A stretch of DNA of 64,000 nt from contig NC_085138.1 of assembly GCF_035046485.1 (NCBI RefSeq), positions 448,609,204 through 448,673,203 on the forward strand. The letters run 5' to 3'. This DNA comes from Aedes albopictus (lineage: Eukaryota > Arthropoda > Insecta > Diptera > Culicidae). Shown here piece after piece: positions 12,494-23,673 of this stretch (the stretch's first letter is position 1; each line of letters starts with the position of its first letter). The notes beneath the pieces were generated by a model. That model saw only the letters and a program-made list of their open reading frames with translations. It searched no databases and was not told the origin of the DNA. Both the position numbers and the translations under genes were made by a program.

Positions 12494-14760
12494 GCCACGC
12501 CCACCACCCTAACAACAACAAACTACTACTACTACTACTAAGTGATCGACAAATGGAAACTACTACTAAAACAAACACAAGCAGTAAAAGAGGCAGATCA
12601 GTTTACACAACTGTGTACAAAGTTTAACATTAGAGTTTGCGAGTAGTGAGGTACGGATTAGAATTTTATAAATCGGGACGCGCGCCCCGCCCTCCACGGA
12701 GGAGGAGTCACCGTCACTGTGTGTGCAAATCACTAAAGAAGAGCATTGATATTTTACTAAGCCTAAACCTAAAGCAAAAAAAAAAAACAAAAGAAAAAAC
12801 GAGGATCTCTATTTTACCTCCTCTTCCGCCAATCGAGAGAGAGGGGAGGGGGCGCGCGGGCTGCAAAACGAGGAGGAGAAAAAGGCGGTTAGCTGGCCGG
12901 CTGGCTGGCCAGCAGCAACAATCAGATTCCCTCCCGAAGAGTTTAAAACTTTCCGACTGTGCGAGATGCATGATCGTGTGAATGATGTAATAATCATCGA
13001 AACAAGCCAAACAGGAAGACATTGCGTTTTTAGTGGATAGAGGATGAATCATTGACACGTACACACATACATTGTGGATATGTTCTAAGCATATTACTAG
13101 AAACAAAAAATCATGATTGAATTCAATCAGAGAGTACTCAGACAAGTTAGAAACGGAAGACGAACCAATCGATGAATTTATCAAGGAAAACCTATCAGGC
13201 ACGGGGGGTGTGTTAAACTGAACATATATAACAGTAGGAAAGACAGACTAGATTTGAAAACTGCGCGAGTTTGTAGTTTTGCGCGCACTGTAAATAGTCG
13301 TGACAAGGAATTCCAAATTTTTACCAAACACGGTCCCACTGTGCGCGGGGGGCGCAAGACACGTGTGATGCAGGCGACGAGAATTAACGGAAAGTGAGAT
13401 CAGAAATATTGTTTTTAAGCAGGGCCTGATTAGGGGGGAAATGGGAAGCAAGCAACAAAACCGTACTTTAAACCGTAACAAACACAAAGGAAGCATGAAA
13501 TTATCAAATCCGTTCTAATTTTAATTTCACAGATGATGGAAAACAAGCAGATGTTTGCAATCTACTTTTAATTGAAAGTATAGAAAAAAAAGTGAAAAGC
13601 CAAAGCGACGTCCGTCGCTTTGGAAACAAAAATCAAGCTGAAATTTGTACATAGTGTAATTAGACTATTATCCTCCTTTTAATTAAACGTGCAGATTTTT
13701 ATTTATTGAAACATTTGCTTATTAACATTCTTATTATTCTTTATTAAGTGTCCTTTATGTTTTCCAAAACTTTTTGTAAATAGCTAATTAAAAACGTTAA
13801 GGTTAAAAAAGAAAACAAACAAAAACACATACACACGAGACCAAGTTTTAATTTAAAGTAAAACCATTTTAATTGAGAGAGTTAGTTTTTCCGTATCACC
13901 TATTATTATTATTTTTATGAAGCAAAATCCTTTATCAAAAGTAAAGCATAAGAATCAATGTTTTATAAAAGAAAAAAGGAAAAAAGCATACAAGAAATGA
14001 ATTAAGTTTGAAAACCGTGAACGAATGCGTTGACGCGTGTGTGCAGAAAAGGAGTGTGATTTTATCAAATTTATACTTCTACTGGGGATGCAAGTGTGTG
14101 AGAATGAATGCGAACCATAATGGATAATAACTACATACACGAAAAAACAGAAACAAATCGTCAAAACATGTGCAACAGTAATAAGATGAAAAAAAAAACA
14201 GAAAGAAAACCCTACATGTATAAGGAGAAAGTTTCTAGGTTTAGGACTATAGCTGTATAACATTTAAAAAAGAGAATAAAGAGAATGAAAGCAGAAAAAA
14301 TCAATTGAAATTGAAATAAAAAATACACACAATACATGAGCAAGAATGCGAATGAGAAAAATCCAAAAACAAAAAAAAAAGAGCGAAAAATATCCCCAAA
14401 TTCATATTTAATTGTATTGAACAAACCAACCCGAAACCCTATAACTCTATGGATGAAACACAACGCAAACAAAAGAAAAACGGATAATAAAGAAGTAAAC
14501 ATTGTCGTCATTGAGACACGAGAAACAACCCGGAGCAAATCAACAGAATCAATGGAAAACAAAACAAAAATCAATATGTAGTACAGAAACATACCTAAAT
14601 GGATAGAATCGAGAGAGACAGAGTCAACACACAAATGAGAGAACCAACAACACAGGTAAACACAAACAAAAAAATCACAAAAAAAATATGAAACAACAAC
14701 AGTTGAATTGAGGAATGATTGAATGAAATAAAGTATTAAATATTGCTTCATTGTTGCAAT
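12494..14760 (+). other. E75: E75 3' untranslated region
   Basis: About 2.3 kb of A-rich sequence after the stop has no sense-strand coding potential, but it carries several AATAAA-type motifs and (CTA)n just after the stop. A 217-codon antisense frame at 14212-14865 is hydrophobic only because it reads the complement of A-rich DNA. The end is placed at the last clear polyadenylation signal. Confidence 0.7.
14727..14732 (+). terminator. E75: Candidate E75 poly(A) signal
   Basis: AATAAA about 2.2 kb after the stop codon is the last strong signal before the composition changes. Other AATAAA motifs near 14275 and 14315 may give shorter 3' ends. Confidence 0.5.
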
Positions 14761-15576
14761 TAATATGAAAAAAAAAACGCTGATGTTATGTTGGATGGAA
14801 CGAAAGAGAAAGTTGCCCTTTTTGGCATTGTCCGCTGCACTTTGTACTCTGTGGTCTTCTGTCATATGGGAAAAAGTCGTCTCGAAGGCACCTTTGACGT
14901 GTGGTTAGTTGGTGGAGTTCGCTTCTGGAGGTTTGCAGTACATTAATCATAGACCTCTTCCAATTAAGTCAAGTGCATCAAGTTGCATCACTAGACCTCG
15001 GTCAAATCCCTTTCAACGTTGATCTTCATTGATCAACGATTAACGATATTGATGGTAGGCGTAGGACAGCCTAAGAATTCATAATAGAACAATTTCTCTA
15101 CATTTACAGATGATGATGCCGAATTTGCCTGTTATCATATTACTATCTCATACGTATACGAAGCCCGGCAAAGATAGGACTTATATGCTATTACAGGCAA
15201 AAATAGAAGGATAAACTGATTGTTCTCGATAAGATGGCTCTAAAATTGTTTGGAGTTGTGATAAGATGGCATTCATATAGCAAACCAAAGTGTTTGGGAA
15301 CATGGTTTAAAATGCCTTTCAAATTCTTTGTAAGAGCCTAATAGACGATCCCATAGGAATTCTTTTGATTTCCCTACGTAAACTGACGAACTCCGGGTTT
15401 TCTTACTTGCTCTTTAGGTTTTCTGGTGATTTTGGGAAATTGTGAATAAAATGGAGATACTTGGTTGCTGATGTCTGGCTGCACCTGTCAAGCAGCATCC
15501 GGTGAAAGTCATTTTGCGCTGCATGCGTCTCTCGAGCGAGATTTTGAAAGGCTGAAAACAATAAACGTGCAAGTTT
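14761..15576. other. Intergenic, no recognised feature
   Basis: No open frame with a domain, no inverted termini and no tandem structure was recognised. The sequence lies between the E75 3' end and a decayed LINE. Confidence 0.5.
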
Positions 15577-16335
15577 GTGCAGGTATCAGAAGGCTGGATC
15601 CAGGGGTACGTTATCCTCCATTTGGGATACTTATGCCGTCATATGTATAAGCCTATTTCATATTTTAGCTCAGGGAGAATGGAACAAGGGATGCGGATTA
15701 GGAAGGAGAAAGGAGATGAAATAGGAAAGGGTACCCTAAAAGAGAAATTAACGTATAAGCTTAACTAGAGGTCACAGCCCATACCACAACAGGTTTAATT
15801 AGTGCCCAAGCGTAAAGAAAGCCTATAGCACATTGTATGTAGCATGTGATGCCATGTGACTTTGAATATGATATTAAAGAAACCACCCAAGCAAATACTA
15901 CGTTTAAGCGGGAGCTTTCCTGAAAATGCATACAACTTTGTGCAAAAGTGTCGCTGAGGATATCCTGAGGCATGTGAGTTGACATGAATTGGCATGTTAG
16001 CCAGACGAACATCACAGGAACGAGGTTAACCTGATAAATCTAGAAATCTTTTCTTCTTCACACACCGCACGCACCTTTTCGGGATAAAACTATAGAGTAA
16101 TTTTATGCCATGAGAATAACCAATAGAAAAGTCATAAAAAAGTAGTTATTCAAAACATGTTTGAAATACTCAAATCCCTCTGGATATAATAGGACAAAAA
16201 CCCATTTCCAAGAGATTCGAAGGAAGCAGAGCTTTATAGTGTCCACTTAATCGATTCTATAGCTACAATACTCGGAATTAAAGATATTTTGAACTTGACC
16301 AGATCAGAGGTCGATTCAATCATTCTTAGTCATCA
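15577..16335 (-). mobile_element. Degraded, internally deleted copy of the LINE B family
   Basis: 15577-15830 aligns by eye with the 3' UTR of LINE B (27165-27420), sharing GTATCAGAAGG, TTATCCTCCATTTGGGA and AAAGAGAGCCTATAG-like blocks in the same order. 15840-16335 aligns with the RT region at 29290-29800, sharing CAAAACATGTTTGAAAT and TCGATTCTATAG. The ~1.9 kb between these parts (RT core and RNase H) is missing. There are many substitutions and no open frame, so this copy is dead and old. Confidence 0.75.
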
Positions 16336-17473
16336 CTCCCCTCCTCTCCAGCTCACTGTTTTTAACTGGAGTGTAGAGGAGGTGGTGGCTGTCACCAGAA
16401 TGTAGACGCGAAGTGGTCACGGCACTGCACTGGCTTTCTTTCTATTCTTCCTTTTTCGGAAAAACTAACTCTACGATTATTACTTCTTACTGTTTATTCT
16501 TCTTCTAGACTTACTTTCTAACACTTTCTCGCAACCACACGGCACACTAACGTCGTCGACACCGACGACAAACGGACACCCGGACTTCTCCAACGAACCC
16601 ACAACAACCGTCACCGCGAACAGACGAACCGGGCAGCCGACGATCCACACAACAATACAACACCCCGCCCCGGCGTCAATCGCGGGTCTTTTAACTTGCC
16701 GTCGCAAGAACTCATTCTCCCGATCTGAAAAGAAATAAGAGAAAAGAGAAAAGCCAAAACGGGCGTCGTCCACTCTGGCTTCATTAGTTCGGCCGCGTGA
16801 CTGAGACCTTGTTGGGGTTCAGTCAGCGCTGCCGGGCGACAAACAAAAATTAAAAGAAAAAACATTTCTCCGGCATTGGAGCGAGAACGTTATATCACCA
16901 GGTCAACCAGCAACAAGCAGTAAGCATTCTCTCTGCTTGCATCGCTTATTTCTTGGTTAACCGGCGTTGGTCTATAAACATGACCGTGAAATCCACATGT
17001 GATGTAATCCACTAATTGCGTGGAGCACCATGAGGAAATAAATGGTCTTTCTTAGATCAATGGTGATCATTGATCTTTAGATTTATTCGATACAGGGAGG
17101 GAAATGCTTCCTTCGGTCGGCAGGACCGCTACAGGAGCACCCACCTTCTTGTGTTTTTCAGTCAAAAAATAAAATAATATTAAAAAATAAAATAAAATAA
17201 AATAAAAATGTAAGAGTTGTGGCCATGGATCACATTATCACTCCCCTCCTCATTCCGCTCCCCCTCTCCTATGACCACGTGACTTAGTGATAACCTCTTG
17301 CTAGAATGAGGATTACATCAAAAATTCTAAAGCCAATTTGAATTATGGTAAGATAAAATATAAACTTCAAACAATATCGCTTCCTCCGCAACCATCCGGC
17401 TCCATTGTAACCTGATAGAATACTTTTTTTTCGCGCTTAGCGCAAAAATGCGCAAACAGTGGCATATACATAT
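16336..17473. other. Intergenic, unresolved (possible retroelement leader)
   Basis: A GC-richer patch at 16540-16700 and a run of short frames give no recognisable domain. It could be a retroelement 5' leader, but I cannot show this. A short AAAAT-type microsatellite lies at 17172-17208. Confidence 0.35.
17172..17208. repeat. AAAAT/AAAT microsatellite
   Basis: Several tandem AAAAT units, visible directly. Confidence 0.8.
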
Positions 17474-17681
17474 CTCTTTCGGGATGGAGGATATCTCCAT
17501 ACAAATGGATCAACTTTTGACTCTCCAGAAATCTAAGATTTCCCAACAAAACAACAATTATTGTCCCTCATTTGAAAGAATTACTAAAACAGTTTACACC
17601 ACATAAAAAAAAAAACAAAAAAAAAATATGCAAACCTGTTATTGCTCAACAGCACAACTGTGCTGGTTCGTCACGAAAGGG
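17474..17681. mobile_element. Short TIR element, family 1 copy (4 bp TSD)
   Basis: The ends are CTCTTTCGGGATGG and TCGTCACGAAAGGG, imperfect inverted termini, flanked by ATAT on both sides (17470-17473, 17682-17685). The right ~60 bp (TGCTCAACAGCACAACTGTG and beyond) is nearly identical to the right end of the element at 31737-32149. It is non-coding. Confidence 0.75.
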
Positions 17682-17885
17682 ATATCCTGGATTCAATGAA
17701 ATAAAATTTTAAGCATGATGACTTATGTAATGATTTTTAAAGAAACGTTTGACTTAACCTACAATTGTTGAAATGGAAAAAAGTTATGCCGATTAGATTA
17801 TTTTTCTAATATAACACAAAGTTAGCCAAAACTGCAACATGGTTTCAAAATTGAAGACGACAATTATAGTTCATTCAAATTTCCT

Positions 17886-18110
17886 CTATAATTGACAGAA
17901 GGCAGATAGGTCTGTATGCCACCAGGGTTTCTCGGGTTTGGGCAATAGAACCAATCTTTGCCTTTTCCAGCTCTCCGGAAATTCGCCTCTGTCAAGGCCC
18001 ATCTGCATAGCCATTCTAAACATGTCAGGGCTAGCCTCGATGGCCGTCTTGATGGCTACTTTCGGGATACCGTCCGGACTCGAAGCCTTTTTCAACTAAA
18101 ACAAGCTTTA
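17886..18110 (-). pseudogene. R1-type LINE reverse-transcriptase fragment
   Basis: The translation contains SSPDGIPKVAIKTAIEASPD and ESWKRQRLVLLPKPEKP, matching the first RT block of R1-clade LINEs (the S/GPDGIP and LLPKPGKP motifs). The fragment is about 70 codons and is cut off on both sides. Confidence 0.8.
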
Positions 18111-18147
18111 TCGTGGCGATATGTGTGCCTGCCGGACCCTTTCGCAT

Positions 18148-18401
18148 TTTTAAATAACTCAACGTACATATGTACAGATTTGCGGTTTAGGGGAAGATGA
18201 TATACCTAGATTGATGAGATTTGGATTACCTCATGACAACTAAAATGCCGGATCAATAATTGGCTCGGTAGCTTAGTTGGTAAAGCACTTGTCTAGCGAA
18301 TAAGGGTCGTGAGTTCAAATCTCACCTGAGATGTGGATTTTTTCTCAATTTGACCAATAATTTACCCATCTGCACATATGTACGTTGAGTTATTTGAGTC
18401 T
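18148..18401. mobile_element. TIR element carrying a tRNA-like sequence (9 bp TSD)
   Basis: The inverted termini contain AAATAACTCAACGTACATAT on the left (18151 on) and its inverse on the right (to about 18396). CTTTCGCAT occurs immediately outside both ends (18139-18147 and 18402-18410), a 9 bp target duplication. The 72-nt tRNA-like sequence is at 18262-18333 with a T6 run just after it. There is no open frame, so the element is non-autonomous. Confidence 0.75.
18262..18333 (+). tRNA. tRNA-like sequence, apparent anticodon AGC (inside a TIR element)
   Basis: A full cloverleaf can be drawn. The D-stem is GCTT/AAGC, the anticodon stem CTTGT/ATAAG with loop CTAGCGA, and the T-stem GTGAG/CTCAC with loop TTCAAAT. 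The acceptor has one mismatch and two G-U pairs. A-box and B-box promoter motifs are present and TTTTTT lies about 7 nt beyond. The acceptor defects and transposon setting favour a tRNA-derived sequence over a working tRNA gene. Confidence 0.4.
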
Positions 18402-18544
18402 CTTTCGCATGCTAATCGATGCACTTAGTGCATCTACTTCGCACTGCTGCTTAATCGCTGATCACATGCAGGTTTTTACACTTGCCTTCGCTGTTAAGGC
18501 TTTCACCGGCACTTTTTCGCCCAAAACCTCCTAAGCTGATGCCT

Positions 18545-19250
18545 TTTTTTAATTAATCATTTATTTAAGGCTCATGCGCCAACAGGCATAACGGAGCCAA
18601 ATTCAGTTAAAACTATTTACAATTTCATGTTTTTGTCTTATAAACTATGTTAGTTTTGGGGAACCGAAAAACTCGTGGTTTAGTCGAGGTTAGAGGGAAC
18701 AAATATATTTGAGGAAAGGATAGGGTGATGGGGCTTTTCGTTGACACGTGACAGCTTGGTGAGGCATATTGCTGCTGGTCAAACGTAGAGTGGACAAACA
18801 ACCTGTAACGATACATACAGACGATTTTCGAAGGGACACGAGGTGGACAAATGGAGCAACAAGACTGGGATATCAAACGAAGAATTCAGCTTGCTTCAAG
18901 AAGTCGTACACAAGCTTCATATACTCAAGATCAAATTTACCCAACACATCTCTAATGTCTTCCTTTTCTGGTTTTCCCTCGGGCTCTGGGGGATGCACAT
19001 AAATCGGATCTGGCAATACCGTATTCGGGACATTTATGGTTGATATCTTGATAGCCTGCACTACGATTGCTATCTGTGAGCCCTATTCGATAAAAATGCG
19101 AGCCCAGAGAGTAGTGATTGGACATAAGTCGACACATTATCTTGATAAAATGTCGACCCATATCCAACCCCTTGAACCACGCCGTCTTCGATACCTGTGG
19201 GAGAATTGAATGTAACCACCTGCCCACCTTTCCTGCATCCCATTTTTTGT
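18545..19250 (-). mobile_element. 5'-truncated R1-type LINE, C-terminal fragment with 3' tail
   Basis: The minus strand encodes HSILPQVSKTAWFKGLD, CRLMSNHYSLGSHFYRIGLTDSN and, after a frameshift near 18960, IRDVLGKFDLEYMKLVYDFLK. These match the C-terminal region of R1-type ORF2 proteins. A 3' UTR-like stretch ending in an A-run (T7 on the + strand at about 18546-18552) follows. Frameshifted and truncated, so inactive. Confidence 0.75.
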
Positions 19251-19831
19251 TGCCAACTGACTAAGGCATGCTGACCCCAAAGAACAATTCAAAGTCATAA
19301 ATAAGCATGCATGTCGAACTATTGCTGCAAACGTAAACAATTTTTGTTTGTTCGATTTGCCCTTAGTAGCTTTAATATAAGCTGAAGAAGAACTTTTTTC
19401 TACGCGTAAAAAAGCTTATGTTCCACAGTTTTCGATAGCTGATTATTGTGGTCTACATAGGTTGAACAAATGCTTTTGATGTTTAAAATTTCAGCTATTT
19501 TGGGAATGTTCAATAATGGTTTAACAGTAAGCTATATAAACGGATTCATAATTTATTTTTTCGAATATCACTTTTCGATTGAACAACACGTCAAAGTAAA
19601 TATATTACAGCAGTACTAGAACGTTCCTCATTATTAAATATGTATTGATGTTTGTTGCACACTAATGCAAAATGTTCGAAACATTTGCTAATTTTCGTAG
19701 CAATTTCAAAGTTACAGTCATCTTCACAACTTTTTTTAAATAAATATCTACAAGGTTCCATAGATCTGAATATTGATCTTTCACAGCTTTGTGAAGATGT
19801 TTCACTCTCAGCGAGCAACTTACCAATTCCA

Positions 19832-19900
19832 AGATGGCGTAGTTGGCAAGGCATGCGACGGGTGATTGGAAGATCACGAGTTCAAATCCCAAGTTGAGAA
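19832..19900 (+). repeat. tRNA-derived sequence (A- and B-box)
   Basis: TGGCGTAGTTGGCAAGGC (A-box like) and GAGTTCAAATCCC (B-box like) lie about 30 bp apart. The stems are only partly preserved. It is probably the head of a SINE or a tRNA pseudogene. Confidence 0.45.
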
Positions 19901-20055
19901 ATTTTTAGAAGAGCTTGTGTGTTACAAATGTGTTTAGATGCGACAAATAAACATGATTAGACTATAATTGTTCCTCGCACTTAAATTTGTTTTTGTTTTC
20001 TCAGTGCGTTATTATAGCTGGATACAAGTTTAATATGAGGCTGATATAACACAGA

Positions 20056-20956
20056 TTACTTCCGACTGTAAAGCCTATATCGCGCTTTTAGAAAAGATTG
20101 CTGAATAACTTCTCCACTTTTGTTTGAACAACGCCTGATTACAAGCTGTGATGAAATAATGTTAAACTGTAATTCAATCAAATGTGGAATAAAAATGTCA
20201 TTGCAATGTTGGTTAAATGAGTGATTGTTTCTTGGGACGAGCAATAAAAAAACATTGAAGACGATATGACGGTCATAAATATCGCCTTTCATAGCGCCCA
20301 CCTTCGAGCAATGCGAAGGGATCCAAACCAAGGTGATGGATGATATATGCTTGATTCGATAGAGCACTCAAAAATGATCGTATTTCGCTTAGGAAATACG
20401 TGGAGTGCTTTACCGGCCTCATTGAGCGAATAGCCTCAATTGAACTGAAAATGAAATATTGATCAGAGGGAAGAGAGGCGATTCGCTCAAATGCGTAGTG
20501 TATAGCCGCCAATTCTGCGACATATACTGAGCAAGGACTTTGAAGTTTATGGGCGGCGCTATGAAGCTCATTAAATATACCAAATCCAGTGGAATCGTTT
20601 GTTTTTGACCCGTCAGTGAAAAACCTTCTGTCGCAGCAGACTTGGCCAAACTTGTTTGCAAAAATTTTTGGAATGTGCTCCTGATCGGATTTCATGGTCA
20701 GATCAAAACCTATAGTGGAATTGGAGAAGTCTGGGAAGCAATCACGGTTGAGAACATTCAATGAAGGGTGAACCTCCAGAGTCATGTACGAGTAGTACAC
20801 TATCATAAATTTTGTTTGATGAATTCGTTCGATCAGCTTCTCAAAGCTTTCAATTACCAATGGATTCAGCACCTCACAGCGGATGAGGAACCTCAACGAC
20901 AACTCCACGAAACGATCTGATAAAGGGAGTACACTGGAACCTCTTTTTATGCACAT
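20056..20956 (-). pseudogene. I-type LINE ORF2 fragment with RNase H domain
   Basis: The translation runs VLPLSDRFVELSLRFLIRC, then FFTDGSKTNDSTGFGIFN, YVAELAAIHYAFERIASLP and, after a frameshift near 20340, TLVWIPSHCS. This is the region after RT plus RNase H of the same LINE type as element A at 24131-31078. Family members carry a DS dipeptide before the SSVEAIRS block; here it is missing, so a catalytic Asp is lost. It may be the displaced 3' part of element A, but about 110 residues are missing between them. Confidence 0.75.
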
Positions 20957-21352
20957 AACTGGGACTGCATAAATTAAAAATGTGCATAAATTAAAAAAGG
21001 CTTAAATAGAGGGAAATTTATGCATAAATTAAGTTTGGGCTTTAATTACAGAATCTAGTTCGTGAGAACAGGTCTTGCTCCTGGGCAGTTGAGGTGGGAC
21101 TAAGGGGGTTTCCAGAAAGTTCCCAGAGAGCCCAAAAAGGGGGTTCCAAGAGACTTCAGGGGCGTTTTAAGTTTTTTTTTTGGGGGGGATTTGAGGAACC
21201 TTTTAAGGGTGTTCTGTCAAGATTTTTGGTGTTTTCGTGGGATTACGGGGAATTCTGGGGTATTTCAATAGTATTAAGTGGATTTCAGGGGCGTTCCAAG
21301 GGGCTTTAGGGGCAATTCAAGGGATCTCAGGAGCCTTTGAAGGGCGTTGCAA

Positions 21353-21517
21353 GGGAACGTCCATAAATTACGTCACGCTGTTAGGGGGAGGGGGGGTTCA
21401 GTAAAGTGTGACAACCCATACAAAAAATTCCGAGGTCTTATACAAAAAGTGTGACATAGGGGGGAGGGGGGGTTGGAAATGGTCATTTTTTGCGTGACGT
21501 AATTTATGGACGCTCCC
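21353..21517. mobile_element. 165 bp MITE with ACGTCCATAAATTACGTCAC-type termini
   Basis: The inverted termini GGGAACGTCCATAAATTACG (left) and GGGAGCGTCCATAAATTACG (reverse of the right end) are flanked by CAA on both sides (21350-21352, 21518-21520). The G-run-rich interior is non-coding. The same general structure occurs at 35160, 37091 and 39041. Confidence 0.8.
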
Positions 21518-21549
21518 CAAGAGGTTTGAGGGGCGTTTTAAGGTATTTC

Positions 21550-22622
21550 AGAGTCTGCTCTGAACCTTCCTGAAATACCTCTAAAATCCCTCTTAAACTC
21601 CCCGGGGACCCCATGTAACGCACCTAAGAGGCTTCGAAACCCTTGAGAACTCCTCCGTAACGCATCCGTAACGCCTATCGGAATCCCCCGAAAATGCTCT
21701 GAAACGTTTTGAAATGCCTCCAAAATCCTCCTTAAACCCCCATGTAACGCACCTGAAACGCTTCAAACCCCCCAAAAACTCCTCCGTAACGCTTTCGTAA
21801 CGCCTCCTAATCACGCCGAAAATGGTCTGAAACATCCTGAAGTGCCATCAATATCCCCCTTGAACCCCCTCGGACCCCATGTAACGCACCTAAGAGGCTC
21901 CAAACCCGCCGAAACTCCTCCGTAACGCTTTCGTAACGCCTCTTAATCCCACAGAAAATACTCTGGAACGTCCTGAAATGCCTTCAAAATCCCCCTTAGA
22001 CCCTCTCGAACCCCATGTAATGCACCTGAGAGGCTCCGAAACCCACGAAAACTCCTCGTAACGCTTAAGTAATGCCTCTGCATTATAGACACTATAGATT
22101 CCATAGACTCACGGAGACATGGTTGAACAATACGATTGTAGTGTGTTTTACCAAGAATTTAGAGTGTACCGAGCAAATATGACGTCACGCAATCCATAGT
22201 CGCTATTGAAATCGTGACATCATGCTCGTTTGGCTACACGAACTGACAGTTCGTTTGGCTACAGTTGTCTACGTCTCCGCGAGTCTATGGAATCTATAGT
22301 GTCTATACTCTGCATCCCGCCGAAAATGTTCTGAAACATCTTGAAATGCCTCCCTCTTAAACCCCCTTGGACCCCATGTAACGCACCTGAGAAACTCCGA
22401 AAATTTCTCCGTAACGCTTCCGTAACGCATCTGAATCACGCCGAAAATGGTCTGAAACATCCCGAAATGCCCAATAAATCCTCCTAAGCCAAAACCCCTA
22501 AACACGCCTCCGTAACGCCTCTGAAATCAGCCTCTGATACTTCCTGAAATGATTCCTAAGCCCCTTTAAGACCCACTCGGACCCCATGTAACGCACATGA
22601 GACCTTCGGAAACACCCAAAAA
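21550..22622. repeat. Degenerate ~130 bp tandem array
   Basis: CCATGTAACGCAC recurs at 21611, 21740, 21877, 22013, 22374 and 22584. The first four intervals are 129-137 bp. The 22013-22374 interval becomes 129 bp once the 224 bp insert and its 8 bp duplication are removed. Units also contain CTCCGTAACGC and GAAATGCCT. Related but more decayed CCTTGAAACCCC-type DNA lies at 36250-37020 and 37550-37870. Confidence 0.8.
22084..22307. mobile_element. 224 bp hAT-like MITE, 8 bp TSD CTCTGCAT
   Basis: Perfect 27 bp inverted termini (22084-22110 and 22281-22307, beginning TATAGACACTATAGATTCCA) are flanked by exact CTCTGCAT copies (22076-22083, 22308-22315). It lies within the tandem array. It has no coding capacity. 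An 8 bp duplication is typical of hAT-type transposition. Confidence 0.88.
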
Positions 22623-23665
22623 CAGTGATCCTCAGCCTAACTGTCTTTGCGGGCCAAAATTGAATTTTGAATAGAGAATGCGGGCCGCAAGTCGTTCAAG
22701 AGTTTATTTTCAACTATTTTCAAGATTCAACACAAAATCCATTTGTCGATTTTTTGAAAATACTGTACAAGGAACAAGATCTAAGCAACATTTCTGAGTT
22801 TTTTTCTGCAGCTTAGGGATTTTCTAAAAAGTATATCGAATCCTTTATTAAAAACAATTTTGGAACTGTGAGGTTTTTTGAAACTTCGTGAATTTTGAGA
22901 AATTTCAGAATTATTTGTAGGAATTTCAGGGTTCTCGGAAGAAATTCACATAAACTGCCTGGAGATACTATTGTGGAAATCCTTGATGATTCTTTAAGTT
23001 TATCTTGTGTAATTTCTTAGAGAGCCAATGAAGAAAAACCTGCAAACATGATTTTCTGAACAATGTGTGTAAGTATTTGTAGCCTATATAGAATATATAT
23101 TTTAAGAAGAATTTCCAAAACTATTGCTAGGCGAATGGAGAGAATCTTACCCAGTCTTGCCCAGGCAAAAATTGTAAAATGGTTTTGAATAGTCTCCTGG
23201 TAGAAGTGTTGAAATTTTAGGTTATAACTATTACAAGAAATTTTTTAACCGATAAAAAACAAAATGGTCATTATTTTAATTTTATTTTCTTGAAATTAAA
23301 CAAATTACTACTGACAAGTTCTGCCACAACTCCAAAATCCATGGAAGAGAATCTGTAAAATTTATCCTTAACTCATTATTCAAGCGAAACATACAGTTTC
23401 GAATGTTTTTGGAACAAAATTCGAAAAATTAGTATTTTACTGTATGTAAAACTTTCAAAAATCTTATTTCTTTTGAAAAACTCTCCATGATCAGTAGTTA
23501 ATATTCACTCTCATGAAAGTTTTAAAATATATTGAAATTTCAGATTTTCATTATGGAATCTATGAGTGGGCCACTTCCTAATACATTTCAAAATCAGCTT
23601 GTGGGCCGCACAAAACCTGGTCGAGGGCCGCATGCGGCCCGCGGGCCGCAATTTGGTGACCACTG
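22623..23665. mobile_element. 1,043 bp non-autonomous hAT-like element, 8 bp TSD CCCAAAAA
   Basis: It begins CAGTGATCCTCAGCC and ends GGTGACCACTG, flanked by CCCAAAAA at 22615-22622 and 23666-23673. Both ends carry GCGGGCC(GC) blocks, as in many hAT families whose tips are CAGTG/CACTG. The interior is AT-rich with no transposase frame. Confidence 0.85.
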
Positions 23666-23673
23666 CCCAAAAA

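Noticed and set aside
14212..14865. 217-codon minus-strand hydrophobic open frame
   Set aside because: It is the complement of the A-rich E75 3' UTR; Phe/Leu/Ile/Tyr runs come from base composition and no domain or splice structure is present.
18262..18333. Functional tRNA-Ala(AGC) gene
   Set aside because: The cloverleaf is good, but the acceptor stem has a mismatch and wobbles, and it lies inside an element with TIRs and a TSD. It is kept only as tRNA-like.
17886..19250. The two R1-type fragments as one element
   Set aside because: On the minus strand the C-terminal piece lies upstream of the N-terminal RT piece, so they cannot be one collinear copy without rearrangement.
21550..22622. 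CRISPR-like array
   Set aside because: Units are ~130 bp, imperfect and contiguous without unique spacers, in a eukaryotic genome. It is a satellite.
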